Source: Trichinella spiralis (taxonomy: Eukaryota > Nematoda > Enoplea > Trichinellida > Trichinellidae). Taken from it: DNA of 64,000 bases. The translations under genes and the position numbers were made by a program. Numbering within the stretch: the first letter of the stretch is position 1; each line of letters begins with the position of its first letter. The stretch lies in NCBI GenBank assembly GCA_000181795.3, contig CM012953.1:19725567-19789566 (forward strand), in the 5' to 3' direction. The notes beneath the pieces are model-generated. The model ran no database searches and was not told the origin of the DNA. It worked only from the letters and a program-made list of their open reading frames with translations. Positions 48,540 to 59,855 of this stretch are shown in pieces.

Positions 48540-50520
48540 ATGGATGATGATGCGGTTGAAAATAAATTGTGTAATATTGTGATTGAATCAGATGACGATG
48601 GTGCAACCACTGATATTTGCAGTCGTAATGAAAAGAGTTGTAAGCGGAATTTAAAAGAATTTTGAAGAATATTTTTTACATGCATTAATTCTCTTTATTT
48701 TTCAATTTATCTATTTTATGATATTTATTTTAAATAGAAATTTTTTTAATAATTAATGATAAATTCTTTCATGATGTATATTTCATTTAATTGCACATAT
48801 TTGTTCTTCACATTAGCAATCGATGAGGAAGGAATCAGTTCACATGAAGCATGGCTGATGTACGCAGCTCGTGAAGAATATATAAAAAAACGCGATTATA
48901 ATAATCGGATTCAGAGAAGATTTGTAGAAATTGAAAAAATATATCTTGAGAAAAAAAAATCTTTTTTGGAACAGTTAAGGTATTGTTCTTCACCAGAAGT
49001 TGATCAGATGCCTGGTATCTGTAATAAGAAATCGGTTGAAGAATTTTTGATTTGTGACAAGAAAAACAAGCATGCTGAAACAATTAGAATTCGAATGAGA
49101 CAAAGCATATCTGCAGATAAAATGTTATCTGGTATCGTCTTTTCTGAAGACAATGTTTTTCTTTTGATGAAGATGTTGAAATCGATTAATGACAAATTTT
49201 TATTAATTCATCAAAACATATCGAATATTATTAAGTCGCTAGAAAACTTCAGCAGTAAACAAGAATCGAAGCAACATTTAGATGCTGATGATTTGGACAA
49301 CACTATTTTTAAAGAGCAGAGCAGATATATATTGGAAGTGTGTCAAAAGTCCATCGAAGAAGCATATTTTTTTATTAAATTGACTGATAAATTGACTGCA
49401 GATTACTTCAGTGATAACGGGGGAAAATATTGCGATGTAATCAGTGGAGTTGCTGGCATTACAGATGGTTTGTTGGTAACCAATCGTGATACAAAAATTC
49501 TTAAACCATTAACAGACAGTGAAATTGCAACTAACTTTAAACAAGCAGGTACATTTTTGATAAGGTTTATAACTAATGAAATGAATTCAGAATTAAATGT
49601 TTTTTGTAGATTTTCAATCAGTTTTGGAGTCTGTAAATGATTTTCCTTTGGAGACTGACCACATTCAGATCAATCCTACTTTATTAGATGATCGCTGCTT
49701 GTCAACTGCAAATGCTATGGAGTCTTTAAATGTAGAATTGAAGCTTCCTACACTAGAATTAATAGACGGCCGTGCTTTTTATGAAAATTGTTTGAATTTC
49801 ATTAACGACATTGCTATGAAATCGCAAAACTGTGCATCAGATTTATCCTTAAAAGTTTATGAATGTTTGAATTTAGATTCATGGGAAGCTTTATCAGAAA
49901 TGATAAACAATCTACCGAACATGTATAAGAAATTTGATAACTTCGAAACTCTTTATTTCTACATAATAGGAAAGTATGTTATATCTGAAATTACTGATAA
50001 TTGTAATTCATTGGAAGTAGTTATAACTAAAATTCTTTTGATTTGCCAAATTTACCCCCGCTTTTTCAATTTCATGTTGTATATGATTTATGCCATTGTA
50101 CCGGAATTTATTCCTTTCTTTCCAAGTCCCGCTTCGCCGCAACCGTCTAAACTGAATTTGGCAAACTGTAATAATTTGTGTTATTTATATACAAAAATGT
50201 TGTGTGAACCATACCCTTTAATGCAAATTTTGGGAAATCACCATCCCAAGGCCCATCCATCTGCAGCATCGGGCAAATTTCGTTTTAATGTTTTGTTGAT
50301 TTGGTTGAAAAATTACCTGCGTATTGCGCCCGTCACTAATGACAGTGCTCTGTTGTTTTCTCTAATTTTGCAGCATATGAATCCTACTTTGAAAAGTCTG
50401 AAGAAAGGTATAATTATGCCAATTTTGAATGATATACTGAAAAAATATTTTCCTGGAAATAAATTTCAGCAGACAGTAGGATTTATAAATTTGCACAGCG
50501 CTGTTGAAAATTTATGTTAA
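48540..50520 (+). CDS. GLE1: GLE1-like mRNA export factor
   Basis: Exons 48540-48639, 48817-49548 and 49610-50520 join in phase to 580 aa. The N-terminus is acidic. Charged, partly coiled-coil segments fill the middle. The last 190 residues resemble the GLE1 helical domain: a helix pair ending IYPRFFNFMLYMIY, the loop IVPEFIPFFPSPASP, then the HPSAASGKFRFNVLLIWLKNY block and a terminal segment with ILKKYFPGNKFQQ. In GLE1 the same order is seen (HPRV...L, VPFYP, HP..LNHGWRWLAQILN, ..YFP). GLE1 with inositol hexakisphosphate activates the DEAD-box ATPase DDX19/Dbp5 at the nuclear pore. The basic residues that would bind IP6 are few, so conservation of that regulation is doubtful. Confidence 0.7.
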
Positions 50521-51532
50521 TTCACAATTACAGTATTCATGATGGATTTTTCTTTTTGATTTGAAATTTTCTCGTTGCAACGTGCATCAGTTGTTAAAGT
50601 ATGACTTGAATAAATATTGAAGGGAATGTTGTGTGATCGATGTCGAATTTATGCTTATTGCAGTTGATTCACTATATTTACCCAGATTTGTGTAAAATTA
50701 CACAAACTTATTCAATATTGTCTGATTTTTAATTTAAGTAAAAACAAGCTACAGGGACCAGGTATACCTAATAGTTTACGCGTATAAAGTCAATATTATT
50801 TATTAGTATTTAATTGCACGCTTAAAATACCAAAACTAATTTCAAGTATTACAAGTTAATAATAAATCTCATGAATAACTTGATTAATCGCTCAGTATCA
50901 CTTTACGAGCTTATATGTTCAGTATGATTAATTTTAATTAATGAAAATGAAGTTCAATTAAATAAACAGTCATCTTTTATGCAGAAAACAATGAACATTA
51001 TTTTCATTATTTTATGAATAAAAAGCCCTACAATTCTGTAATGATAATTCAAATAATTTTTATTTAATTATTATTGATAATAATGGCACAGGAAAATTTT
51101 TGTCATTTTTTGATTGACAATTTTTTATCATAATAGTCACATTTCACACAGCCATTTCAGATGTTTAAAGTGAAAAAATTTTTAGTTGTATGAAATGTTA
51201 TGATTTTTAATAAAGCTATTTTAAAGGTACAAAAAGAAATAAGTATTCTTTCCTTCTGGAATGAATTATATAAGTTAGCCTGCTTGATAACACATGTCTA
51301 CAAATTGAAACTTTTTCTCTTGGATTTACTAAATTATGAGTGATTGTTAATAATTTTGTTATACAGATTTCAAAAATGCAAATGAATTTTTCTCATCACA
51401 TACAGTTCTTTCGCAATGTGTACATGAGAATCCACGTATTGTATAATACAGTACTCTGTATAGAACAACACATAAAATGGCGTACACAGTTTTATTGTGC
51501 ACAAAATAAAATAGTTTCTACTTGATGTTGGA
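50521..51532. other. Intergenic after GLE1, nothing recognised
   Basis: About 1 kb, AT-rich, holding the GLE1 3' UTR. No exon or repeat was recognised before the repeat-family fossil. Confidence 0.5.
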
Positions 51533-52160
51533 ACAGAAACATAGGTGTTCCCATTGTGTGGGATAACTCCCTTCAAGCTTTTTTTGGCGGAGTCAATGAA
51601 CAACTTCCATTCATTGGCGACATACTTTTCTGCACCCAACTGAAACATCAATCCAGAAATGTCACTGCAATAGACAACTGAATCTTATTCTCCGAAAAAA
51701 GGTGTAAATTCAGTTTCACATTTCCTATACATCGAAATTGTTGTTCCCTGAGCAAGCATATGTTTTGACTGCAGTCTGGATCAGAGTTTGGAGAGACCTG
51801 GATCTCGAACAAGGTCGTTCAACTCACACTATTTTGAATTACAAATTAATTTTAATAATTGCAATAAACTAAGATTTCAGTAAGAAATACATTTTCCGTT
51901 CTTTGCATCATAACCTCTTACACTGCTAAGACAGAAATAACAATCATCAACATGGTTTTGTGATTCCCGCCACATCATAGGTACACCAAAAGGAAGAGAT
52001 TTCACTGTTTTTTGCTCCATTTCCGCAAATGCTTAACACATGTGTGACACACTATATGTGGAGCCCAAGACTTATCTTGACCTCCTAGCTTTATACCAAA
52101 GTATGCGAAATATGCCTTCTTCACAAAATCTGTTATTTTCTGCCTCTTGCTCTTCACTAC
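51533..52160 (-). mobile_element. Fossil of a dispersed repeat-element gene family (broken)
   Basis: On the minus strand, three separate blocks appear in the right order and orientation: AYFAYFGIKLGGQDKSWAP with a CxxC-type HTCVKHLRKW segment; FGVPMMWRESQNHVDDCYFC; and NEWKLFIDSAKKSLKGV followed by HNGNTYVSVP. I recall this series from uncharacterised multi-copy proteins in many invertebrate genomes, often counted as repeat elements. The copy is broken, with several breaks, and is surrounded by AT-rich sequence. The composition is more balanced than the flanks. The element class is not known to me. Confidence 0.65.
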
Positions 52161-52539
52161 AAAACTGCCGCAAAGGTGATGAGTCTGGACTGCTTAAATA
52201 CTTTCGTGGTGGCATTTTTTGTTACTTCACGGTCTCATTATACGTGTATGTCTTTTATCACTCTTTTAAAACAGAAATCACAATGTGTTACATACGTACA
52301 GTAGTGGAAAAAGTAATATAGCGCGCTGTGAAAAAACGGCACGTGATGAGGGAAAATAAATGTCATTTTCATAATCAACATGGTAAAAATACAAAAATTT
52401 AATTATAATTGTTAACGGTGATATCTGGAATGTAGAATGTATTGAATGATTTGTAATAGTCACTCACCAGACAGATTTATTGTAATTCAGCAAAAATATC
52501 ATTTATTGATTGATAAGTTTTTAATATGTTTTCCCGCAG

Positions 52540-52765
52540 TTTTGCTTAACAACTTGTTGCAAAACATTGAATACGGTTCAAACGGTGCTTTTCGCAACAC
52601 TGTCAAAAGTCAATCATCAAATGAATGCGGTTTGTAATTTTCATTTATTTAAGCATTATTCAGTCTGATTAATTTCGCATAAGCTTACATTCGTTTTTTC
52701 CTTTTGCAGCTGCAGTGAATAATCCCATGAATTTGCCTCCTGCGTCAAGGATGGCAGAAGGTAGG
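52540..52765 (+). other. Two possible orphan exons on the plus strand
   Basis: A segment at about 52540-52630 follows a TTTTCCCGCAG acceptor and ends before a GGTTTGT donor. A second at about 52711-52760 follows TTTTGCAG and ends before GGTAGGC. Their coding-like composition (for example NEYGSNGAF-type and NNPMNLPPAS-type residues) contrasts with the flanks, but no start, stop or further exon was found. They may be 5' UTR exons of an unseen gene or chance. Confidence 0.25.
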
Positions 52766-53730
52766 CAATATCATTTTACACGTGTTATTTAGAATGAAAA
52801 TAAAAATGAAATATTGACTAATTGACTTCATACTGACGTAATTTCACAAGTTAATACGTTTTCTTTTATTTTAAAATTTTAAATATTGAGCACGTAGCGT
52901 CTAGAAAGATCACTCATTTGTGAATACTATATCATATATGCATATAAGCTATGCATGCTTCCTTTTAAAAAGCCATTTTATTTTGTTTACCAGATGGACA
53001 GACTTCTTTAATGTTCCTCAAATTTTGTTCAAATTGCTCTTTTTTTAAAGCATTAAGAACATTGTTGATTAAAACCTTTTCAAATTTACTCCATTTATAT
53101 ATATTTCAATAAATGTGATAATATCATTGAAAATTAATAGCATCATATCAAATGATCTATTATAAGAAAATGATAACTTCATGTTTTAAATTAACGTATG
53201 TATGAACATTTGAAATTTCAGTTTTGAACAAACTAGCATTGCTCTATTTCAAAATGTATTTGAAAAGCAGTCAAATTCTGAATTAGTTATTATTCCTATT
53301 TTGAGTCATGAAAATGATGCAATTCTGAAACTGAAATAAAATGCTTGCGTAAAATCGTCAAAATTTATTTTCATTTGTTTGCGTCTCTTCAAAATTAATC
53401 ATTTTTTGCATTATTCATTACAACTGTTTGTTAATTAACTTACTTCATATTTTGTTTGTGAAGTACATCATACAATAAAATAAAATAAAATAAAAATCTG
53501 TTTAATGGGGCAAAAAGATAAATTTTTCAAAAAAACGAAAATAACGAACGCATGTTATAAAAAAATTGTTGATTTTTATAGCATGGGCATGTGTGGATAA
53601 AAATTTTCCAACTGCCAGTCAGGCAAGCGTTAATATTGAAATAAATGGCGATTTGTGACACTATCAAATAACTTTCCTCATTTTCGATCACTGGATGTAC
53701 AATTTCTCTTTGTTATGCAAGTGAACTATT
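52766..53730. other. Intergenic, nothing recognised
   Basis: Nearly 1 kb of AT-rich sequence downstream (3') of the beta-TrCP gene on the minus strand. No supported feature. Confidence 0.5.
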
Positions 53731-56704
53731 TCATTGAGCGTTACGCTGGTTTATTGCGCGTGTTGCTGTCGTAGGTTGTGCTTTGTAATTCAAAAAATCC
53801 CAAACCAATATTGTATCGTCATGTGAGCTGCTTACAATTTGAAATTCATCGAACTGCAAGCGAAACACTCGACCTGTGTGTTCCTGAAAAAGCAATCCAC
53901 GTTCATTTAAAATAAAACAAAAATAAACAATAAATAATAAATGGATATTCATTTATATACATTACATACCACTAGTGTTTTCAAGCACAACGAAGTAGAC
54001 GAGGAACAAGGATTCAGAGCTGCTTGGAGATCCCATATTTTTATTTTACTGAAAATTTGTACATTTAAAAAAAGTAAATAACCAATGATTAAAAAAATTA
54101 TCTTACCCATCATAAGCCCCAGATACAATGCGCTTGTTGTCAAAACGAATGCAACGCACAAGTTCTTCGTGCCCTTCAAGAACTCGCAAACAAATACCAC
54201 TTTCAATATCCCAAAGTCTACAGAAAGTATAATATCTCAAATAAAAATAAAATAAACTAAAAAACACTTCCAATTTGAAATCTCCATCCCTACTATCACA
54301 CGCGGCTATTTTATTAACGACGCATACATGATTACCTGATAGTGTTATCAGAACTTCCTGAAACTACCAGGCGATCACGATATTGAAGGCAAGCAATGCC
54401 ACGTTTATGACCATTTAACGTGCGCACAAATTCGCATGAATCAGTACTCCATACCTAAAACATTATATAACACTGAAGAAATCAACTTGACACACTAATA
54501 ATTAATAAACATAGCAGATTTCAGTTTACAATTTACTTGGTTTCTAATTTGAGATCAAAAACAATTTTCTAAATATAACTTCAAACTTAATTACTACTTT
54601 GTTTAAAAAAAACAGATAGAAAACAAGCACATATACAATATATATGTATGATTTAATCACATTATGCATACTTTAATTGTTCGATCACCAGATGCTGAAA
54701 CAATGTATTTTTCGTCAAAATCCACAACATTAACGGCCGCTCGATGGCCTACCAAGACACGACGCAAATTTATAACAGTTGGAGAAACCATATCCCAAAC
54801 TGCTATGCTTCGGTCCTAAATCAATAAAAGCCAAAATTACATTAAACATTCTAATGTAATATGCTGTTTACTTTCGAGCATGTGACCATCATTCCATTTT
54901 GGAATCGTAAATGTAATACAGCTTCGCAGTGATGAATAAGAGAGCATAACATATGGCCAGTGTTGACATCCCATACTCTTCAAAAAAAACATTTTTAAAA
55001 ATATAAAAAGAATAATCGCAATGCCATACCTCACTGTTGAATCACTCGAGCCACTAATAATCACTCGATCGTCATACTGTAAACAAAGAACCGATCCCGT
55101 GTGACCAGTCAGTACTTTTATACAACTCAATGTTTTAAAATCGAATATCTAAAAATAATAATACACACAAAAATATCAGTTCTTAATTTATGATTATACA
55201 TACATTGTTCTATTAAAAAAAGTTTGGAACAAAAGTACTTAAATTCCAGAAATCAGCGCTATTCAAATATACTGTACTAAAACTACTGGTGAACATGACC
55301 TTATGTCTGGTACAAATGTGCACAAAAAATGGGTCAACAGCACCCTAACAATAAATAATAGCAAAAAATAACTTGTGAATACAAAAAACATGGTCTATAA
55401 TAAAATCACCACAAAAATAAATGGAACAAAATAACATGAATGGCGAAAATAATGCCAAGTAGATAAATTTCAATAATGCTGCAATAAATTTCACGCACCT
55501 TTATAGTATTATCTCTGAGACCAGAGACTATTTTTTTGTCATCATACTGAAGACAGTAAACACCTTTGCTATTATCTGAACGACAATTGATTCGATAAAG
55601 CAACAAACGACCATGCTTCCAGTTGCTTTCAATAGTCTAAAAAAGGCCAAGAAAAGTTACATTCTGTAGAACTGAACGGTATAAGCAGAAAATTGCAACT
55701 TCAATATCCTTGATAATTTGATTGTACAGCTTGCGGTAAAAGCAATGCAACTGTGAATATCCACCTGGCTTTGTCCTAACAATATGTTCAATCCTTAAAA
55801 AAGAATTGATTAAAATAATGAAAAATACAAAAAACAAAGCTTTTGTACCAGCCACGCTTATGGGCCAAACCTTTCCAAAGTGAATCGCTGTGTACTTTAC
55901 GTTCAATGAACTTCTTCCACAAATGACCTTGCGCAATTACGCGCCTCCAATCGCGACTTACATATTCAGCAATGGAGAGCGTTTTGGCATCCAAATACGA
56001 AAGCACCTTCACAGCTATGTTAAGCAAACCTTTAGCTGAAATAAACAAAAAAAGAAAAATTATATTTGAAAATTGAAAAAAAGGCAAAAACAAAAATTAC
56101 CTGCTAAAAGAGAGATAAAATCCCTTTGAAACATTGGCTTTAAAAAAGAATTCACTAAACCATGCTGATGATGATTCATACAAGACAATAAAACTTGTAT
56201 ACAGTTAACTTGATCACTTTCTGACCACAATAGAAATGTCTACAGATTGCCAAACTATTTACTGGCTTCTTATTTATAATAAATGATAAATCAATCAATC
56301 AAACCTCAACAATTTTATCTCTTTGCTTTAGGTAAATATCGGACAATGTATTTTGAGTTTCGTTGAGACTTAAGCCAGCAAGCATCAATGCAGTAGCAGG
56401 TGCCTAAAATATAAATGTAAAATCAAAAAAATGCAAGATAATTAATAATTGTATATATAAAAAAAAGTATTTTTCATTTCAACATGTTTCTAGCAACAAC
56501 AGTCTCGAAAAAACTAAGTGCTGCCGCATTTCATAAAATACAAATAACTGAAAATTGCAAAATTAACTCTGGATATGTATCAATCACCTGATATTTTTCT
56601 TCAGAAGTTTCAGTGGGCAAGTTTCCAACTGACATTGATCGAACGCCCTTTGAATCCTGCTCTGAAGTACCCATAAAATCTAAATGCAGTTTACTGTTCA
56701 ACAT
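53731..56704 (-). CDS. BTRC: Beta-TrCP/LIN-23 F-box WD40 protein (SCF ubiquitin ligase substrate receptor)
   Basis: Thirteen exons (56704-56588, 56403-56305, 56239-56101, 56035-55849, 55793-55700, 55636-55499, 55148-55030, 54977-54872, 54815-54672, 54454-54336, 54217-54107, 54048-53970, 53883-53731) join in phase to 534 aa. An N-terminal D-domain ([10 protein letters not shown]...MNHHQHG) drives dimerisation. The F-box ([18 protein letters not shown]) binds SKP1. Seven WD40 blades follow, nearly identical to animal beta-Tr[77 protein letters not shown]. The receptor recognises phosphodegrons such as DSGxxS in beta-catenin and IkappaB-type substrates and directs their ubiquitination. The C. 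elegans orthologue is lin-23. The 3' end of the protein is short after the last blade. No abnormal residue was noticed in the conserved part. Confidence 0.97.
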
Positions 56705-57800
56705 CCTGGCAAATCAATCAAAATCTGACAAACGACAACAATTATATTATTTCACTGTTTGTATTATTACTTAAAATTATAAAAGAAACAAAAGTGCTAT
56801 AAAAAACAAAAATACTAAATAATTAATAGATGAATTTATAATCTGACTGGGAATAATCACTTATTGTCAAGGTAATATTTAAGGTTCTTTCAAAAATGAA
56901 ATCAAATCATTAAAGAACTAAGATTATATAGCTATTACTACAGTATGAAACAGGAAAGCAAAAGAAAAAAAATATAACAAAATAAAACTTATTACAAGAT
57001 TAAAGTCGAGTTTAAACTATAATCTAGAATAATGTTGAATTAACTCACTCGAACATAAAAGAGCAAATTCAAAACAGATTTTTCAGCAAAGAAAACACAG
57101 ATGAAACCGTAATAGGAAATAGCAATGTTAATTTTTAAAAAATGCCTAACAGAGCCTTCTTCCCTGGGCTAGTCAAATGAATTCTCAAAAACAAAGAAGT
57201 AACGCACGCCAGTTTTATTGTTGACACTTGACAAAACGAGAATTAATCGTACTGTAGAATACATCGTATGAACATGCCCAATTGTTAAAATCAAGTACAA
57301 TTATGAGCATTATTTGATTCTTTGTTTAAGTTAAATAAAATGCAGAACTTTGAATATATATATATGTATATAATACACTTTTGAATAGAATTAAAGATTA
57401 AATATATTTTAGTGATATAAGCCTAAACAATCAGCCTTTTAAAATGCTTAATTTTTGCAAGATATATAATCAAAAGTTTTTTAATAATAATTATATTATT
57501 TACCATTTATAGATTTTTTATTTATTATAATATAATATTAATAATGTTGTTTTTATAATTTTCATATAATAATAAGTAAAGGGATAATAAAATTTCTTTA
57601 TTTATGCAATCATAACTATGAAATTGTAACCTCATTCCCACATTAAGATAACTTTTTTTACTTTAAATAATTTTTAATTTTTGTATAAAAGTTTGACATT
57701 CAGGACACTTTAAACAAAGGTCAAAACAACTGTATTTTAAATTAAACGTAAGCACTTTAAAAGGCACATTTACTCTGTGCGTTGTATATCAGCGCTTTCT
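56705..57800. other. Divergent intergenic region beta-TrCP / G3BP
   Basis: 1.1 kb, AT-rich, with promoters of two divergent genes. A CCAG acceptor immediately precedes the beta-TrCP ATG. Nothing else is recognised. Confidence 0.5.
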
Positions 57801-57864
57801 TCATTCTCTCGTTCGGACTTCGACGGACGCGCCGCTCTCGACTTTCTCTCTCTCGTCCTACTGG
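57801..57864 (+). promoter_or_regulatory. Pyrimidine-rich 5' UTR exon of G3BP with first intron
   Basis: A C/T-rich stretch (TTCATTCTCTCG, later CTTTCTCTCTCTCG) less AT-rich than its surroundings ends at an ACTG/GTAAGC donor at 57864-57865. A TTTAG acceptor at 57919-57920 then leads into the coding exon. This implies a 5' UTR intron of 56 nt. The pyrimidine tract resembles 5' TOP-like leaders of translation-related mRNAs, but the transcription start is not known. Confidence 0.5.
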
Positions 57865-57934
57865 TAAGCTTTCATGTGATTAAGATTGATTTCGATTGTA
57901 AATAATTTTGAATAATTTAGCTTTGGCCACAACT

Positions 57935-59855
57935 ATGCATTGTCAACCAGCTAGTGCTACGGTAAATGAAAAGACTGTGGAAATGGGCAACAACAGTGAA
58001 CAATTGCCGTTGGATGTGAGCGTTAAGGCTGCAAATGAGTTGGTATTGGAGTACAGTGATTTATTGACGAATGGTGGGAAAAGTCTTCACAGACTTTATT
58101 CCATTGATGCTGAGCTGATGTGCAATTCGGAAGAAGTTAATGGAATTGATGCAATTCGAGAACATATCGCCGCAAACGAATTCAGAAGTGGTGTAGAAAA
58201 AGTGAAAATAGTCCATTGTCAAACAGAAGTGTTCACAAATCAACTTTTGTTGATTCAGGTATTTTATTTTTATTGTTTATCTGTGAGATACATGAGATAT
58301 ATATTTTTTACTTATATTTTTAGATTATGGGAACGTTGAAAATAAAAAACAAGCAAGGAGAAAAGATGTTCTCTCAAATTTTGAAAGTTCAAGCAAAATC
58401 TAAGACATCTTACTACATTACAAAAGAAATGTTTCAATTCCTTGATGGAGTTAACGGAAGCGGAATCGACAAGAAAATTGTCATAAAGAAAGGTAATTTT
58501 CAGTTTATACTGTTATTTTTAAATATTTAATTGCACACAACATTTCAGTGTTAAAAAAATAAAATAAAATTTGATAAGTATAGTAAAACCCCTTTCCATA
58601 ACCAAAAATTAAATGTAATTTCTTATTTCACTGTTTTGTTTTCATTTTTTCCTTTTCACTTATTATTTTTTTGAAATACCCATTTGTGAATTGACTTTTG
58701 AGTTTTATAATTTATACACTTTTAATATAAGGTTCAGTTTGATAAAGCAGTTTTATTTTCTGATTCTTATTCTATTATTAATGGTTTTGTTTTGATTACG
58801 TTAAAGAATTGCTACAGAATACTGATGGCTGTGAAATTGCGCAAAATCAAGAGACTGGAACAGTGAAATCTGCTCTGTAAGTGATCCATCTGAAATACCT
58901 TTACAAAATTTATTTTTACATGCTTTTTGTTAAGCGATGAGAAATGCAGCAGTGCTCTTCCAACTGACAAGCAAAGTTTTTCTTTGGAATTAAATGACAT
59001 TTCCTCCTCATCATCGTCAGAAAGTATATCTTTAGCTTATTTTTAAAGCAGGACAGGATTTGTTATTTATTCTAATATAATTAACAGAAAAAATGGAATT
59101 TGATGAAGCGATGGTGTCGGAGAAAACAGACAATAATTCATTTGACGATGAAAGTCAGAATGCATTAGAATGGAAATTTGATGACATCAGTGAAAATGAC
59201 CAACGCCGTTTGAAGATGAAGCAGTTTTTTGAATTAAAAAAATTTAAAAATAGTAATGGAGATGAAAAAAAGAGTCATGAAGAAAAAAACAGCAGTAATA
59301 AAGATGAAAAACTTAGTGGTCAAATGGAGAAGAAAAACGGTGAAACTGAACGTAATACCTGGGCAGAAGTGGTTCGAAGTGGAAAATCCATGCGTGGTTC
59401 AGTGGCATGTCAAAGACCGAATAATGTAAACGGAAGAATGAAAAATTAAAATCATAAATTAGTTCATATATCATTGAATGCTGCATATATTATTTTAGAA
59501 AGTGACTACAAGGAAAAGCAGACGTGAAACGGTTACTTCCCAAACCAGAAAAATTCTTCTCAAGAACCTTCCTATTAGCGTTAGATACAACGATGTGTTT
59601 ATGCGTTTTAAACGTAAGAGAAACCAACTTTTTTAATGAAAGCTTGTGCAATTTTCATCTGATTTCAAAATTTTAGATTTTGGTTTCATTGATAAAATCG
59701 ATATTCGAGTTGAACTTTCGGAAGACAATAAACTGAAAACCAAATCTGCCATTATTACCTTCAGGGACATACAAGTTGTTAATTATTTGCTGAGCTATGA
59801 TGAGATATTTCTGAACGGCGTGCCCTTAACCATCGTGCCGTACGTGGAAAATTAG
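57935..59855 (+). CDS. G3BP1: G3BP/Rasputin stress-granule protein (NTF2-like plus RRM)
   Basis: Exons 57935-58258, 58324-58492, 58807-58876, 58935-59023, 59088-59425, 59499-59613 and 59677-59855 join in phase to 427 aa. Residues about 20-140 form an NTF2-like domain (LVLEYSDLLTNGGKSLHRLY...GIDAIREHIA...FSQILKVQAK), the dimerisation module of G3BP. The middle is acidic then charged Lys/Glu-rich and disordered (SSSSSSE, many KDEK-type segments), with TWAEVV before the RNA-binding part. The C-terminal RRM has KILLKNLPISVRYNDVFMRF (RNP2-like) and AIITFRDIQVVNYLL (RNP1 position, degenerate). An RGG tail, common in vertebrate G3BP, is missing. The family nucleates stress granules. C. elegans has gtbp-1. 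Confidence 0.93.
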
